NCBI GenBank assembly: GCA_020310875.1
Contig: CM035412.1
Coordinates: forward strand, 133,902,773-133,966,772
DNA from: Ceratopteris richardii
Lineage: Eukaryota; Streptophyta; Polypodiopsida; Polypodiales; Pteridaceae
Direction of reading: 5' to 3'
Length of the DNA: 64,000 nt
Part shown: positions 11,569 to 21,449 of the stretch, piece after piece
Position numbering within the stretch: the first letter of the stretch is position 1
Layout of the letters: each line of letters opens with the position of its first letter
Translations under genes and position numbers: made by a program
The notes under the pieces: generated by a model
Seen by the model: only the letters and a program-made list of their open reading frames with translations
Told to the model about the DNA's origin: nothing
The model's database searches: none

Positions 11569-14500
11569 ATGGGAGATAGTCTCCAGATTGAAAAGTTGGA
11601 TAGAGAGAACTATCCATCTTGGTCTATGAGAATGGAAGCTCATCTGATGAGCAAAGATTTGATAGCATACATTACAGGTGAAGAAGAGAAGCCTCAGTTC
11701 AGAGATCCTAGTGTTCCAACTAGGGAAGAATTGTCAGATCTAAAGAATTGGATGAAGAAGGATGCTCAAGCAAGGAGCATAATCTACATGGCAGTCAATG
11801 ACTATTTGCTTCCTCACATTAGAGGACTTGAAAGTGCATGTGACATTTGGAATGCTTTGGAAGAGCATTTCCAAAACACAACCAAATCAAGGAAGGCTTC
11901 ACTATGGGCAGAATTTACTACTTTCAAGAAGAAGGCCTCACAATCAATTTCTGATTATGTGACAAAGATGAAGGACATTGCAGATTCTTTAGGTGCAGTG
12001 GATGAAGATATTGAAGAAGATAAATTGGTAAGACAAATTCTCACAGGGCTAAGAGGAGATGAGAAGTGGAAGCCTTTTATTTTGTCTACAGAACTTTCAT
12101 TAGATCACTTCACTCCTGATTTGAATCAATTGTTAGGTCATATGCTAACTTTTGAGAATGATATCAAAGGAGATGTAGATAAGAGTGCAGGTCATGCAAT
12201 GTATTCTAAAGACAAGAAGAAAGCTAACAAAGGAAAGCAACAATCAGGTGAAGAAGAAGGTACTTCAAACCAAGCAAATTTCATAAGAGGAAAAGGAAAT
12301 GGCAGAAGTAGAGGAAGAGGCAGAAACAACAAAGATAATGCAAGAGCTTGTTGGATATGTGGTAAGACCAATCATCTATCTCATGATTGTTGGCACAATA
12401 ATCAGAACAATGGTAATTATCAGAACTTTAATCAAAGAGGAAGAGGTGGTAGATTTCAGAGAGGAAACTTTAGAGGTAGAGGTGGTAGGAATTCTTTTGG
12501 AAGAGGTGGAGGAAGAAGCTTCCAAAATCAATCCTACAATAACACCTACTACAACTATGCATCAGATCAGAAGGAGGATTCGACTCTCATTATGAATGCA
12601 ACATATGAAACCTCACATGAGGACATGAGAGTGTTCTATATTGATTCAGGATGTAGTAATCATTTAAGTGGAAATATTGCTTTGATGACTGATCTAGATC
12701 ATAATGCAATTAACCATACAGTTCAGACAGGTGATAATACAAAGCTTAAGGTAAAGTCAATTGGTTCAGTCAAAGCTAAAGATGGGAGCACTCTTTTGAG
12801 TAAGGTTCTTTATGTTCCCACAATTCCAAAGAATTTGATCAGTGTAGGTCAAATTGTGGAAAAAGGATATGAGGTAAGGTTTACCAATGATGGAGTCTAT
12901 GTTGAAGACCCTAGTCAAGGGTATAAACAGGTTGTTACAGGAAAGAAAGAAGGAAGGCTCTTCACATTGAAGGTACAAGGAAATATTGGACATGCTATGT
13001 TCACATATGGAGAGCAGAAGGTATCTGAATTAGATCTTTGGCATAAAAGACTTGGACACTTCAATGAAAGAGGTATTAAAGAAATGATTAACAATGGTTC
13101 AGTGTTTGGCTTGCCTAACATTGCAGGTCAACACATGACATACAGATGTGAGGCATGTCAATTATGTAAGGCTCATAAGCAATCCTATTCCAAGCATGGG
13201 TTTATGTATTCAGAAAGACTTGAGTTGGTGCATACAGATGTGTGGGGTCCTTCAAAGGACTTTAGTATAAATGGTTCAAGATATTATGTCATATATGTTG
13301 ATGATGCTACCAGATGGATTACAATTTATGTGATTAAAGAAAAGTCAGAAGTGTTTAATACATTTAAACACTATCATGCATATGCAGAAAGGATTACAGG
13401 TCAAAAATTGAAGAGACTAAGGTCAGATGGAGGGGGAGAGTATTTTTCAAATGAATTCAATGATTACTTGTGGAATGCAGGTATAAAGAGAGAAGTTACT
13501 TGCAGGTATTCTCCTCAACAAAATGGGGTAGCAGAAAGAAGAAATAGGACTCTTGTTGAGTTTGCAAGGTCCATGATGAAGGAGAAGAATTGCCCAAATT
13601 ATTTGTGGGCAGAGGCTGTTAATACAGCTACATATTTGGTCAATAGATTGCCTTGTAAAGCTTTGCAAGGTATGACACCATATGAAGCTTGGTGGGGTAA
13701 GAAACCTACCTTGGATCATTGCAGAATCTTTGGATGCTTGGCATATGTATATGTGCCATCTCAATTGAGGCATAAGTTGGAGCCTAAGGCAGAAAAGTAT
13801 GTATTCATTGGTTATGATGATAAGCAAATGGGATACAGGTTGTGGAGTCCATCCACAAAGCAATTCCTTGTATCCAAGGATGTTACATTTGATGAGCAAG
13901 GTACTTGGTATGCAGGTAAATATAATGTACATGCAGATGTTGAAGAAGTAGTGGATCAAAGGAAAGGTAAAGCAAAGATTCAATTACTTGATGAAAATGA
14001 GAATAATGAAGTACAGATTGAAGTTGAAGAGAGGCCAAGGTTTGATCCAGAATGTGATGAACCAGAGACTTCAAAAAGTGCAGAAGTTAGGAGGTCATCT
14101 AGGCACAAATGGCAACCTACAAGGTATAGCTATGACACCTCATTCTTGACTACTAAAGATTATGCTTATTTGGTAAAAGCAGATGAAGATCCATCTACAT
14201 ATGATGAAGCCAAAGGCAAGAGAAATTGGGAAGAAGCCATGCAAGAGGAGTATGATGCATTGATAGAGAATCAGACTTGGGATCTGGTTCCTAAACCTAA
14301 TAGCCAGAAAATTATTGGATGTAAGTGGGTTTACAAAACAAAAAGATTTGCAGATGGAAGTGTGTCTAGGTACAAAGCCAGACTTGTTGTGAAAGGGTAT
14401 GCACAGACATATGGAGTGGATTATGATGAGACCTATAGTCCTGTGGCAAAAATGACAACCATTAGAACTCTCATAGCAATTGCTGCTTGCAAAGGTTGGA

Positions 14501-15726
14501 AGTTATCTCAATTAGATGTTAAAAATGCTTTTTTGAATGGTTACATTTCAGATGAAGTTTACATGGAGCAACTAGATGGGTTCAAAGATCAAGTGAGTCC
14601 AAACTATGTGTGTAAGCTCAAGAGAGCTTTGTATGGATTAAAGCAGGCCCCAAGGGCATGGAATTATAGGCTTGTAAAGTTCTTGAAAGAACTTGGATTT
14701 CAAGCATCAAAGGCAGATAGTAGCTTGCTAGTCAAAGCAAGTGAAGATGGATTCATTTATGTTTGTATTTATGTTGATGACATAATACTTACAGGAACAG
14801 ATGATAAAGGAATACAAATGATCAAGAAGCAGATGGAGAAAGAGTTCAAAATCAGTGATTTGGGGAACTTGTCATTCTTCTTGGGAATGGAGATTTTATA
14901 TACTCAACATGGAGTATATGTGACCCAAGAAAGGTATCTTAAAAATTTGCTAACCAAATTTAAAATGGAAGATTGCAGGGTTGCACCCACACCATTGGAA
15001 GTGAACCATAAATTGTCTAGATTTGGAGGAGAAGAATTCAGAGACATGAAGCTTTATCAAAGTTTGGTTGGTAGCTTGATTTATGCTACATTAACAAGGC
15101 CCGATTTGTCATATGCAGTTGGTGTGCTTTCACAATTCATGCATTGTCCTAGAAAGGAACATTGGATTGCAGGACAAAGAGTACTTAGGTACATCAAGGG
15201 TACACTCAGAGAAGGGTTGTACTATGGATTTACCTTTGATACAAGAGTGAAGATATATAGTGATGCAGATTGGGCAGGTAATGTGGATGATAGAAGATCA
15301 ACACATGGATATTTGTGCTATGTAGGAGACAAATTGATTTCATGGTGTTCTAAGAAGCAACATACAGTTGCTTTGTCATCTACAGAAGCAGAATATAAAG
15401 GTATGGTGGAAGCTGCAAAGGAGGTAATATGGCTAAAGACACTTATGAAAAGTTTTGATGTGATTCAAAGTACTCCTATCATTTGTGGAGACAATATGAG
15501 TTCTCTATACTTGGCAGCTAATCCTATGTTTCATGCTAGAACTAAACATATTGAAATACAGTATCATTTTCTGAGAGAGAAGGTCATTGATAAGGAAATT
15601 GAAGTTATGCATACACCTACAAAAGATCAACTTGCAGATATGATGACAAAAAGTCTAGATGGACCAAAGCTACAGAGATTCAAGGATATGGCAGGTATTA
15701 AGAAGATAGAGGAAAACCTCAATTAA
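11569..15726 (+). CDS. T1 gag-pol polyprotein, intact
   Basis: A single 1385-residue frame, full length for plant copia polyproteins. In order: gag (KLDRENYPSWSMRMEAHL from residue ~6), Arg/Gly-rich nucleocapsid with zinc knuckle CWICGKTNHLSHDC (261-274), aspartic protease DSGCSNH (Asp 359), GAG-pre-integrase with the first His at 492 and CEACQLC, and integrase with the D-D-E residues at 557, 620 and 656 (HTDVWG, RSDGGGEY, NGVAERRNRT). Reverse transcriptase follows, with YVDD at 1068-1071, then RNase H (SDADWAG, LSSTEAEYKGM) ending near HTPTKDQLADMMTKSL. All visible catalytic residues are kept and no stop or frameshift is seen. It should convert element RNA into cDNA and integrate it; competence for transposition is plausible but not shown. 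Confidence 0.95.
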   Translation: MGDSLQIEKLDRENYPSWSMRMEAHLMSKDLIAYITGEEEKPQFRDPSVPTREELSDLKNWMKKDAQARSIIYMAVNDYLLPHIRGLESACDIWNALEEHFQNTTKSRKASLWAEFTTFKKKASQSISDYVTKMKDIADSLGAVDEDIEEDKLVRQILTGLRGDEKWKPFILSTELSLDHFTPDLNQLLGHMLTFENDIKGDVDKSAGHAMYSKDKKKANKGKQQSGEEEGTSNQANFIRGKGNGRSRGRGRNNKDNARACWICGKTNHLSHDCWHNNQNNGNYQNFNQRGRGGRFQRGNFRGRGGRNSFGRGGGRSFQNQSYNNTYYNYASDQKEDSTLIMNATYETSHEDMRVFYIDSGCSNHLSGNIALMTDLDHNAINHTVQTGDNTKLKVKSIGSVKAKDGSTLLSKVLYVPTIPKNLISVGQIVEKGYEVRFTNDGVYVEDPSQGYKQVVTGKKEGRLFTLKVQGNIGHAMFTYGEQKVSELDLWHKRLGHFNERGIKEMINNGSVFGLPNIAGQHMTYRCEACQLCKAHKQSYSKHGFMYSERLELVHTDVWGPSKDFSINGSRYYVIYVDDATRWITIYVIKEKSEVFNTFKHYHAYAERITGQKLKRLRSDGGGEYFSNEFNDYLWNAGIKREVTCRYSPQQNGVAERRNRTLVEFARSMMKEKNCPNYLWAEAVNTATYLVNRLPCKALQGMTPYEAWWGKKPTLDHCRIFGCLAYVYVPSQLRHKLEPKAEKYVFIGYDDKQMGYRLWSPSTKQFLVSKDVTFDEQGTWYAGKYNVHADVEEVVDQRKGKAKIQLLDENENNEVQIEVEERPRFDPECDEPETSKSAEVRRSSRHKWQPTRYSYDTSFLTTKDYAYLVKADEDPSTYDEAKGKRNWEEAMQEEYDALIENQTWDLVPKPNSQKIIGCKWVYKTKRFADGSVSRYKARLVVKGYAQTYGVDYDETYSPVAKMTTIRTLIAIAACKGWKLSQLDVKNAFLNGYISDEVYMEQLDGFKDQVSPNYVCKLKRALYGLKQAPRAWNYRLVKFLKELGFQASKADSSLLVKASEDGFIYVCIYVDDIILTGTDDKGIQMIKKQMEKEFKISDLGNLSFFLGMEILYTQHGVYVTQERYLKNLLTKFKMEDCRVAPTPLEVNHKLSRFGGEEFRDMKLYQSLVGSLIYATLTRPDLSYAVGVLSQFMHCPRKEHWIAGQRVLRYIKGTLREGLYYGFTFDTRVKIYSDADWAGNVDDRRSTHGYLCYVGDKLISWCSKKQHTVALSSTEAEYKGMVEAAKEVIWLKTLMKSFDVIQSTPIICGDNMSSLYLAANPMFHARTKHIEIQYHFLREKVIDKEIEVMHTPTKDQLADMMTKSLDGPKLQRFKDMAGIKKIEENLN

Positions 15727-15731
15727 TGATT

Positions 15732-15740
15732 GAGGGGGAG
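15732..15740 (+). other. T1 polypurine tract
   Basis: GAGGGGGAG lies just after the gag-pol stop and immediately before the 3' LTR, as expected for the plus-strand primer. Confidence 0.85.
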
Positions 15741-15741
15741 T

Positions 15742-16773
15742 TGTTGGTGCATGCCAATCATCAATTGAAGGTTTATGAAGAAATGAAGTCAAGAAATTAA
15801 GAAGAGAACAAATTCAGAAGTTTGAAGGAAGGACATACTCAGAAATTCAAAGCTATGTACACATATGTACATTAGTTCAGATATAGGTGACTCACACTTT
15901 TGATTAGTCATAAGTTTGTACATATTTGCCTATAAATGGTTTTGAAAAAGTCGGGGCATGTAGAAGAGAGAATAGGAAGAGAGAAATGAGATGTAGAAAG
16001 TGTCATTGGACACAAGAAAGTTAGTTGAGTTACTTCCTCAATGTAGTTGTAACTTTTCTGAGTAATCAATGGAAATCTTGCGCCCGATGTTTTGGTGTCT
16101 GCTACTTCTGTAGTTAATCTTTTGAGAAATCCTTCTGAACATATCTAAGTCCATAGTTAATCAATCTATGGCTAGAATTTGAGAGTCTAATTGTCATCAG
16201 GTTAAGAGAATTTTGCATAGGAACATTCATATGTGAAGATGTTCTGAGAGTCGACAAAACTAGCGCAGATTTCATGTTCAGAGAAATGAACATTGCTCAG
16301 TGCACAGTGTAAAGTTTTACACAAGTGAGGGCTTAAAATATAAGTTGAAAGGTAAGCCATCTATGGCTAAAAGATCTTGATCAAACGGGCTCAACATTGG
16401 GAGAACTATAGCTAAGAAGTTACAGGTGTCAAAGTCGCTACTGCAGAGAAGGTGTTTTACACATAGGTAAATTGTTTGTATGATTTCTCAGAGTATACTG
16501 AATCATTTGCAGAGATTTAAGTTGGAGAAGGTGCGCAACCTTAAGGCAAAGCATTGTGCAAAGTTTTATTAAAAACTTTATAGGATTGATTAGTCAATGA
16601 GTGATTAATCTGCAGCAGATTTGTCAGAAAAGTGATTTCTTCACAGTTAATCAATTTCTTGGTAATGTGATAGTGGATTTCCAAAATTATGTGGAGTTCA
16701 AAGTTATTCTTGGTCTAGAGGTGGTCTAATACCAAGGATAGCTTGTTCTTTTGGAGATTAACACTCTCCATTA
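15742..16773 (+). repeat. T1 3' LTR
   Basis: 1032 bases, starting TGTTGG and ending CTCCATTA (a C to T change relative to the 5' copy), followed by the target duplicate GTGTA and the resumed DUF7869 coding sequence. A second relative is the solo LTR at 19355-20387. Confidence 0.93.
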
Positions 16774-16811
16774 GTGTAGACATAGATCGACATAGTTGTG
16801 AGTTGCATTGA

Positions 16812-17225
16812 AACTCTCTAACATTTTTAGTGCTTATGTAAATGCCTCGAAGTAGTTTGGTTAATGAAACCATGTGTTGTAGCAATTTTGAAAAACAATC
16901 AGATATCCACCCATTGAAAATATGTCTAAAATGTTATTTTTGGACATGTCAATGTCTTATCATATAGATTTTGGACATGTCAATGTCTTATCATATAGAT
17001 TTTGGACATGTCAATGTCTTATATAGTGAAATTTTGACTACATTTTGAGCTCTTTTTTTATGAGAAAATGACAAAAAATGTCAAAAAATCACATGTTTTC
17101 ACTTGATTTTTGTAATACATGTATACTGGTATAAAGGAATCTCAAACATAAGCTGCCATTTGCTTGATTTTTGAAGAGAGTGTTCTCTTTTTATGACATA
17201 GTTCTCGTTTGTTACGACTCGCTGT
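16812..17225. other. 3' flank of the DUF7869 gene
   Basis: No coding homology. It contains the short tandem repeat at 16939-17023, then AT-rich sequence up to the copia gag fragment that begins abruptly near 17226. Confidence 0.5.
16939..17023. repeat. 31-base tandem repeat, 2.7 copies
   Basis: Units 16939-16969 and 16970-17000 are identical and a third partial unit runs to 17023. The unit begins TTTGGACATGTCAATG and includes the short palindrome GACATGTC. Confidence 0.9.
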
Positions 17226-17609
17226 ATATTCCAACTAGGGAAGAGCTTGCAGATTTGAAGACCTGGATGAGAAAGGATGCTCAAGCTAGGAGCATCATTT
17301 ACATGGATGTAAATGATTATCTTCTACCTCACATCAGAGGATTGGAAAGTGCAACAGATGTTTGGAATGCTTTGGAAGAGCATTTCCAAAACACAACTAA
17401 GTCTAGGAAGTCCTCATTATGGGAGCCGTAGATGAAGACATTGAAGAGGATAAGTTGGTAAGGCAAATACTTATAGGTCTCATAGGAGATGAGAATTGGA
17501 AGCCTTTCATATTGTCCATAGAATCGTCACTTGATCACTTTACTCCTGATCCTAATCAATTGCTTGGACACATGCTAACTTTTGAGCAGGACATTAAGGG
17601 AGACAATGA
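17226..17609 (+). pseudogene. copia gag fragment (T1 family), internally deleted
   Basis: Two frames encode pieces of gag closely matching T1: PTREELADLKTWMRKDAQ through NTTKSRKSSLW, then GAVDEDIEEDKLVRQI through LTFEQDIKGD. About 90 bases between them are missing, causing a frame change near 17427. Both ends of the fragment are abrupt, with no LTR or primer site attached. The right end abuts the decayed tail of gypsy G1, so G1's missing 3' LTR may have been lost in the rearrangement that placed this fragment here (inference). Confidence 0.8.
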
Positions 17610-18969
17610 TCCGCCTTATAGGGATCCATTTGAGAATGGTATGTGGTCCTGTGGAGATCTCTTCTGGCCCTTTCATCTTTGGATGGTTGCTAAAATTTGA
17701 TATCCATCGTGGTCGTCTCCTGGGTGTTGTGGAAGCTGCTAGTAATTTTGGCTTCCAAACCCATATCTTGTGTGATTGCTTTGGTCTCTGCCCGTGGTTT
17801 CGACTCTTGCTTCTCTGTGGTGTTTTTGCTGAGATTTTCCTCGTGAGGGAGATCAGATGGTTTTGTGCATGTAAGAGTGCCTTGGGTACCCACATTTGTA
17901 ATCACTCTTGTGGAGCTGCAGCTAATTTCTTTAGCACCCAAATTTGTACGTTAGTATGGTTGGCATTCATCGATTGCTTTGGTACCCAAATTTGTCGAAG
18001 ACCGTGGGATTGAGTTGGTCCGTGTTTCTTGGTGCTTCTTGTAGCATGGTTGGCTTGCCTCACTGGGAAGGGTTGTGGCAAAGCTGGTGCTTGTTCTCCT
18101 TTTCGTATCCAAATCTGCTTGATGCCTTGAGCTTCTTTCTTCTTGAATTCTGTCTTTCTAGTTGATATAGCAGATGTCTTTTTTGCTTGCCTCTTTGGTC
18201 CAGTTACACTTGCATTAGTATGTGAAGAAAAAGAGAGGTTTGCTGGCCTTTGAGCTTGTGCTTCCATGATTGAGTCCTTTTGCTTCGTAGGGTTTTTGAC
18301 ACACACAATATTTTCTTTACGAAGATTAGTTTCGGAAGAACTAAGATAATGTGTGACCTTTGGATTTGTGAGCATGCAGTTGTCTAATTCTAATGCAATA
18401 CATTGTGCATGTGCCCAAACTTGAAGGATTTGACTTCTTAGGTTCAAGTTGACTGCATGGTTGTAAATCCAATCTTGACCCAGGACAAGTGGCTCTATAA
18501 TGTCCTCATCATGACATACTAGCATTTTGACTTTCATTGGAACATCTTGAAGGTAGATGGGAAGTTCCACCTCGCCCAAACAAGGGGTTTCCACACCTCC
18601 CAAACCTATGAGATAGGCTTCTATGGGCTTTATGTTCAATTGCAAGTCTTGGCAGTAGGATAGTCTAACTGTACTAGTTGCTGCACCTGAGTCAATCAAT
18701 GCTCTCACAGTCCTTGCATTCTTCCCTTGTCCTACCGCTATGGTCACAAAAGGACGTCGATCAATTATTTGAGAAGCAATTGCACTTGATGTTTGACACA
18801 TGGCCATGTGGTATCTTGGGGCCTCTCGATCGAATTCTAGGCCTAGGCATTTTAACTTATTTTTCCTAATGCGTTCTCTAGCCTCTGCCTGTGCTTCTTC
18901 TCTAACCCTTAACTCTTCTTCTTTTCGCTTCTTAGTAGTGTTGAGTCTCTGTAGCATATCCTCTGTAAG
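17610..18969 (-). pseudogene. G1 post-integrase region: second aspartic protease plus IWVPK-type repeats
   Basis: The open frame runs directly from the integrase C-terminus without a stop. After a Lys/Glu-rich linker (NTTKKRKEEELRVREEAQ) comes a retropepsin-like domain: VRALIDSGAATSTV (catalytic-type Asp codon 18693-18691), a glycine-rich LIGLGGVETPCLGEVELP strand region, and VLGQDWI near its end. The tail contains about five copies of [QRK]-[IM]-W-[VI]-x-K (IWIRK, IWVPK, IWVLK, MWVPK, IWVWK), the last ones beyond frame breaks below 17902. The canonical protease of G1 lies far upstream at ~24224, so this would be a second one. It might process a tail product or be a co-opted domain. Function is unknown. 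Confidence 0.65.
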
Positions 18970-19354
18970 AGGTTCTTGATATAGCTTGACTAGACAACCA
19001 CTGATATAGTTGGGCAAGATATCACCTTCTAGTGTGGCCAATTGAACTGCACCACTAGTGGAAATTCTATTAATGATCATGGGTCCATATCCTCTTTTTT
19101 CCAATTTACGGGCATGTTGCTTTAATGTATAAACCAACACTAGGTCTCCCTCTTTCAAGCCTTTACCTTTGATGTGTGCATCGAAGTATGCCTTTTGCCG
19201 TTTCTTTGCAGCATAGATGCCTGCCGCTGCTCGTAGCCTTGTCTCACCTAAGCGTTCTAAATCAAAGATCCTCGAGGATAACTCGTGTCCATTCAAGTCA
19301 TGCTCTTGTGCTACTCTTAAAGTTGGGATTAGGAAGTCCAACGTATCACAACAT
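18970..19354 (-). pseudogene. G1 integrase C-terminal part
   Basis: Continues the integrase interrupted by the solo LTR: LIPTLRVAQEHDLNGHEL, the conserved KRQKAYFDAHIKGKGLKEG linker, DLVLVYTLKQHARKLEKRGYGPMII (GPY/F-like module) and CLVKLYQEPL. One base is missing near the insertion point, so the frame does not rejoin cleanly with the part upstream. Confidence 0.8.
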
Positions 19355-20387
19355 TGTTGGTGCAGACCAATCACCAATTGAAGTTTGGAAGACAAAAAGA
19401 TGGAGATAAGATCAAGTCTTGAAGCAAAGAAGGAGGTTACATTCACAGGATGAATGATATGTACACATATGTACATTAGTGAAGACATAGATCACTTATA
19501 CTTTTGTCTAGTTATAAGCTTGTACATATTTGCCTATAAATACTTTGGAAAAATGTCGGGGCAATAGAGGAGACAATAGGAGAGTATGAGAATAGTGCAT
19601 TTGTAAGTTGTAAGACTCATTAGAGTTTATGGAATTGAGTAGAAGTCTCTCTCATAACTCAGTTGTAATTTTCTGAGGAATAGAAGAAAAGTTTACGCCC
19701 AAAATTTTCGTGTCTTCTCCTTATGTGGTAAAGCTTTTGTGGAATGCCTTTGTACAAGTTTAAGTCTAGAGTTGATCATCCTCTGTACAAAATTTCAGCT
19801 TCCAATTGTAATCAGGTTAAGAGAATTGTGTGTAGGAACATTCATATGTAAAGAATGTTCACAGTCTCCTGAAACAGGCGCATATTTTGAGTTCAATGAA
19901 ATGAGTAGTGCTCAGTGCACAGTGTAAAGTTTTACACATATGATAGCTCAAAATCTAAGTTGAGAGATAAGCTATCTACAGTCAAAAGGATTTGATAAAA
20001 TGGGTTCGACATTGAGAGAACCAAAGCTAAGAAGTTACAGGTGTCAAAGTCGCTACTGCAGAGAAGGAGATTTACACATAGGTAAATTGTTTGTGTTATT
20101 TCTCAGAGTATACTGAATCATTTGAAGAGATTCAAGTTGCAAAAGGTGCGCAATCTTAAGGTGAAGCAGCCTACAAAGTTTTATCAAAAACTTTACACAA
20201 ATGGTTAGTCAATCAAGGATTAATCTGTAGCAGACTTTCCTGAGAAGTTGAATTTTTCAGAATAGTCAATTTTCAGATAAGTTGATGAATGTTCTCTAAA
20301 TTTGGTGGAGTCTGAAGTTGTTCTTGATATAGAGGTGGTCTAAATTCAAGGTCAACTTGTTCTTTTGGAGATTAACACTCTCCATCA
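19355..20387 (+). repeat. solo copia LTR (T1 family) in G1 integrase
   Basis: 1033 bases from TGTTGGTGCA to CTCCATCA, clearly homologous to the T1 LTRs. It is flanked by perfect five-base duplications AACAT (19350-19354 and 20388-20392). No internal element sequence is present, so it is the product of LTR-LTR recombination. It post-dates G1 because it splits the G1 integrase. Confidence 0.93.
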
Positions 20388-21445
20388 AACATTTTGTCCG
20401 AAGACCATCTGAAATGGGGTGGCATTGAGTACCGTTTTATAGGCAACTCGGTAGGCCCAAACAACGTCATGAAGTTGTTTGTCCCAATCAGAGCGTTTGT
20501 TATTTACTAGTTTTGTCAATACATTACATAGGATCTTGTTTGTGCTCTCAGCTTGTCCGTTAGCTTGTGGATGATAGGGGGCAGACTTCTTATGTATCAC
20601 CAAGAATTCTTGGAGAAGATTTTCGATTACTTCATTCAACAAGTGTGTGCCTCTATCACTTACTAACTCTATTGGTAATCCGTATCGCGTGAACACATTC
20701 TCAAATAAGAACTTTGCCGTTGTTTGAGCATCATTCTTCGTTGTGGCTTTGACCTCTACCCACTTTGTAAGGTAGTTTGTGGCTACAATAATGTATTCTG
20801 CATGGGAGTTTCTAGCTGGGCGGTTAATAGGACCTACAAAGTCTATGCCCCACTTCGAGAATGCACGTCCTCCCATCATTGGCCTCAAAGGCATCTCATC
20901 TTTTCTAATTGGGTACTGGGCACGTTGGCATGTATCACATTTCTTCACATAGGTATGTGCATCCATATGAAGAGTGGGCCACCAAAGTCCTAAGAATAGA
21001 ATAGTCTTAATTACTCTATCAGGACCAAAATGTCCGCCTGCGACACTGCTATGGGCAGTTTCTAAGACTTTCAAGTAGTCTGATTCGTGAACGCACAATC
21101 TTAAGTAACCATCTTTTCCTCTCCTATATAGGCTGTCTCCTACGAAGGCGTAGTCTTTAGCCTCTTGCTCCATGCTTCGTTTCCTTTCTAGACTAGCCTC
21201 CTTGGGTAAGGTTCCCGATCTCATGAATTCTACCAATGGAGCACTCCAGTCTGGAATTAGTGACACGTGATAAAGGGTGGCATGCTCCACTGGGGGTCTC
21301 TCTTTGCACATTGGACAATTCTTAATCCATCATGAATTTCTTTTTCCACACTAGGCCAATACACTCCTAAGCGTTTCAGATTTTGCAATGTTCGTTGTTT
21401 AGAATAGTGACTTCCTAGCAACCCTTCATGGGCTGTTGCAACCAA
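20388..21445 (-). pseudogene. G1 integrase: two zinc-binding-like modules and catalytic core
   Basis: Two H2C2-like segments occur in series: AHEGLLGSHYSKQRTLQNLK with a degenerate VQCAK end (near 21445-21290), and AHSSVAGGHFGPDRVIKTIL with CDTCQRA (within 21060-20920). The core follows: GIDFVGPINRP (first Asp), VSDRGTHLLNEV (second Asp) and HPQANGQAESTNK (Glu), then WDKQLHDVVWAYRVAYKT. The catalytic triad is intact in the main frame (21311-20385), although the frame with the first module is broken near 21290. The solo LTR cuts it after MVFGQNV. Confidence 0.88.
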
Positions 21446-21449
21446 CTAC

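Larger units (their letters stand above)
10318..16773 (+). mobile_element. T1: complete Ty1/copia element
   Basis: 5' LTR, primer site, single gag-pol frame, polypurine tract and 3' LTR are all present. Host DNA on both sides reads GTGTA (10313-10317 and 16774-16778), and removing the element plus one copy restores the DUF7869 reading frame to its stop. On this reading the 5' LTR lacks the terminal TGTT seen in the 3' LTR. The alternative is that the LTR starts at 10314 as TGTAGG with one substitution. By eye the two LTRs differ at about 20 of ~1030 positions, several being C/T or G/A transitions, so insertion is fairly recent. Confidence 0.93.
7949..16811 (+). pseudogene. DUF7869-type gene, frameshifted and split by copia T1
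   Basis: Exon 1 starts at ATG 7949 (MSSIFSVDAW) and ends at 8463. A GT-AG intron (8464-8520) joins in phase to the exon at 8521, and coding continues to 10317. After the T1 insertion the last codons lie at 16779-16811 (TGA at 16809). Recognisable features are the LLIDGMD and QMHLVGALVYNG stretches, QLDNTTRENKN, and VGHTHDHIDQMF, which I associate with the plant and invertebrate DUF7869 family of unknown function. The Asp/His pattern recalls RNase-H-fold transposases (inference). The frame breaks at an A9 run (9065-9073), near 9788-9795 and near 10190-10197, each fitting a small indel. A CxxC pair sits in GECSICTTLKNM. The gene could be a domesticated or once-mobile sequence; it is inactive as read. 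Confidence 0.75.

Noticed and set aside
13447-13983. Minus-strand frames opposite T1 gag-pol
   Set aside because: Antisense shadows of a strongly supported polyprotein.
17419-18165. Plus-strand frames opposite the G1 tail
   Set aside because: Shadows of the minus-strand protease and IWVPK region; no homology recognised.
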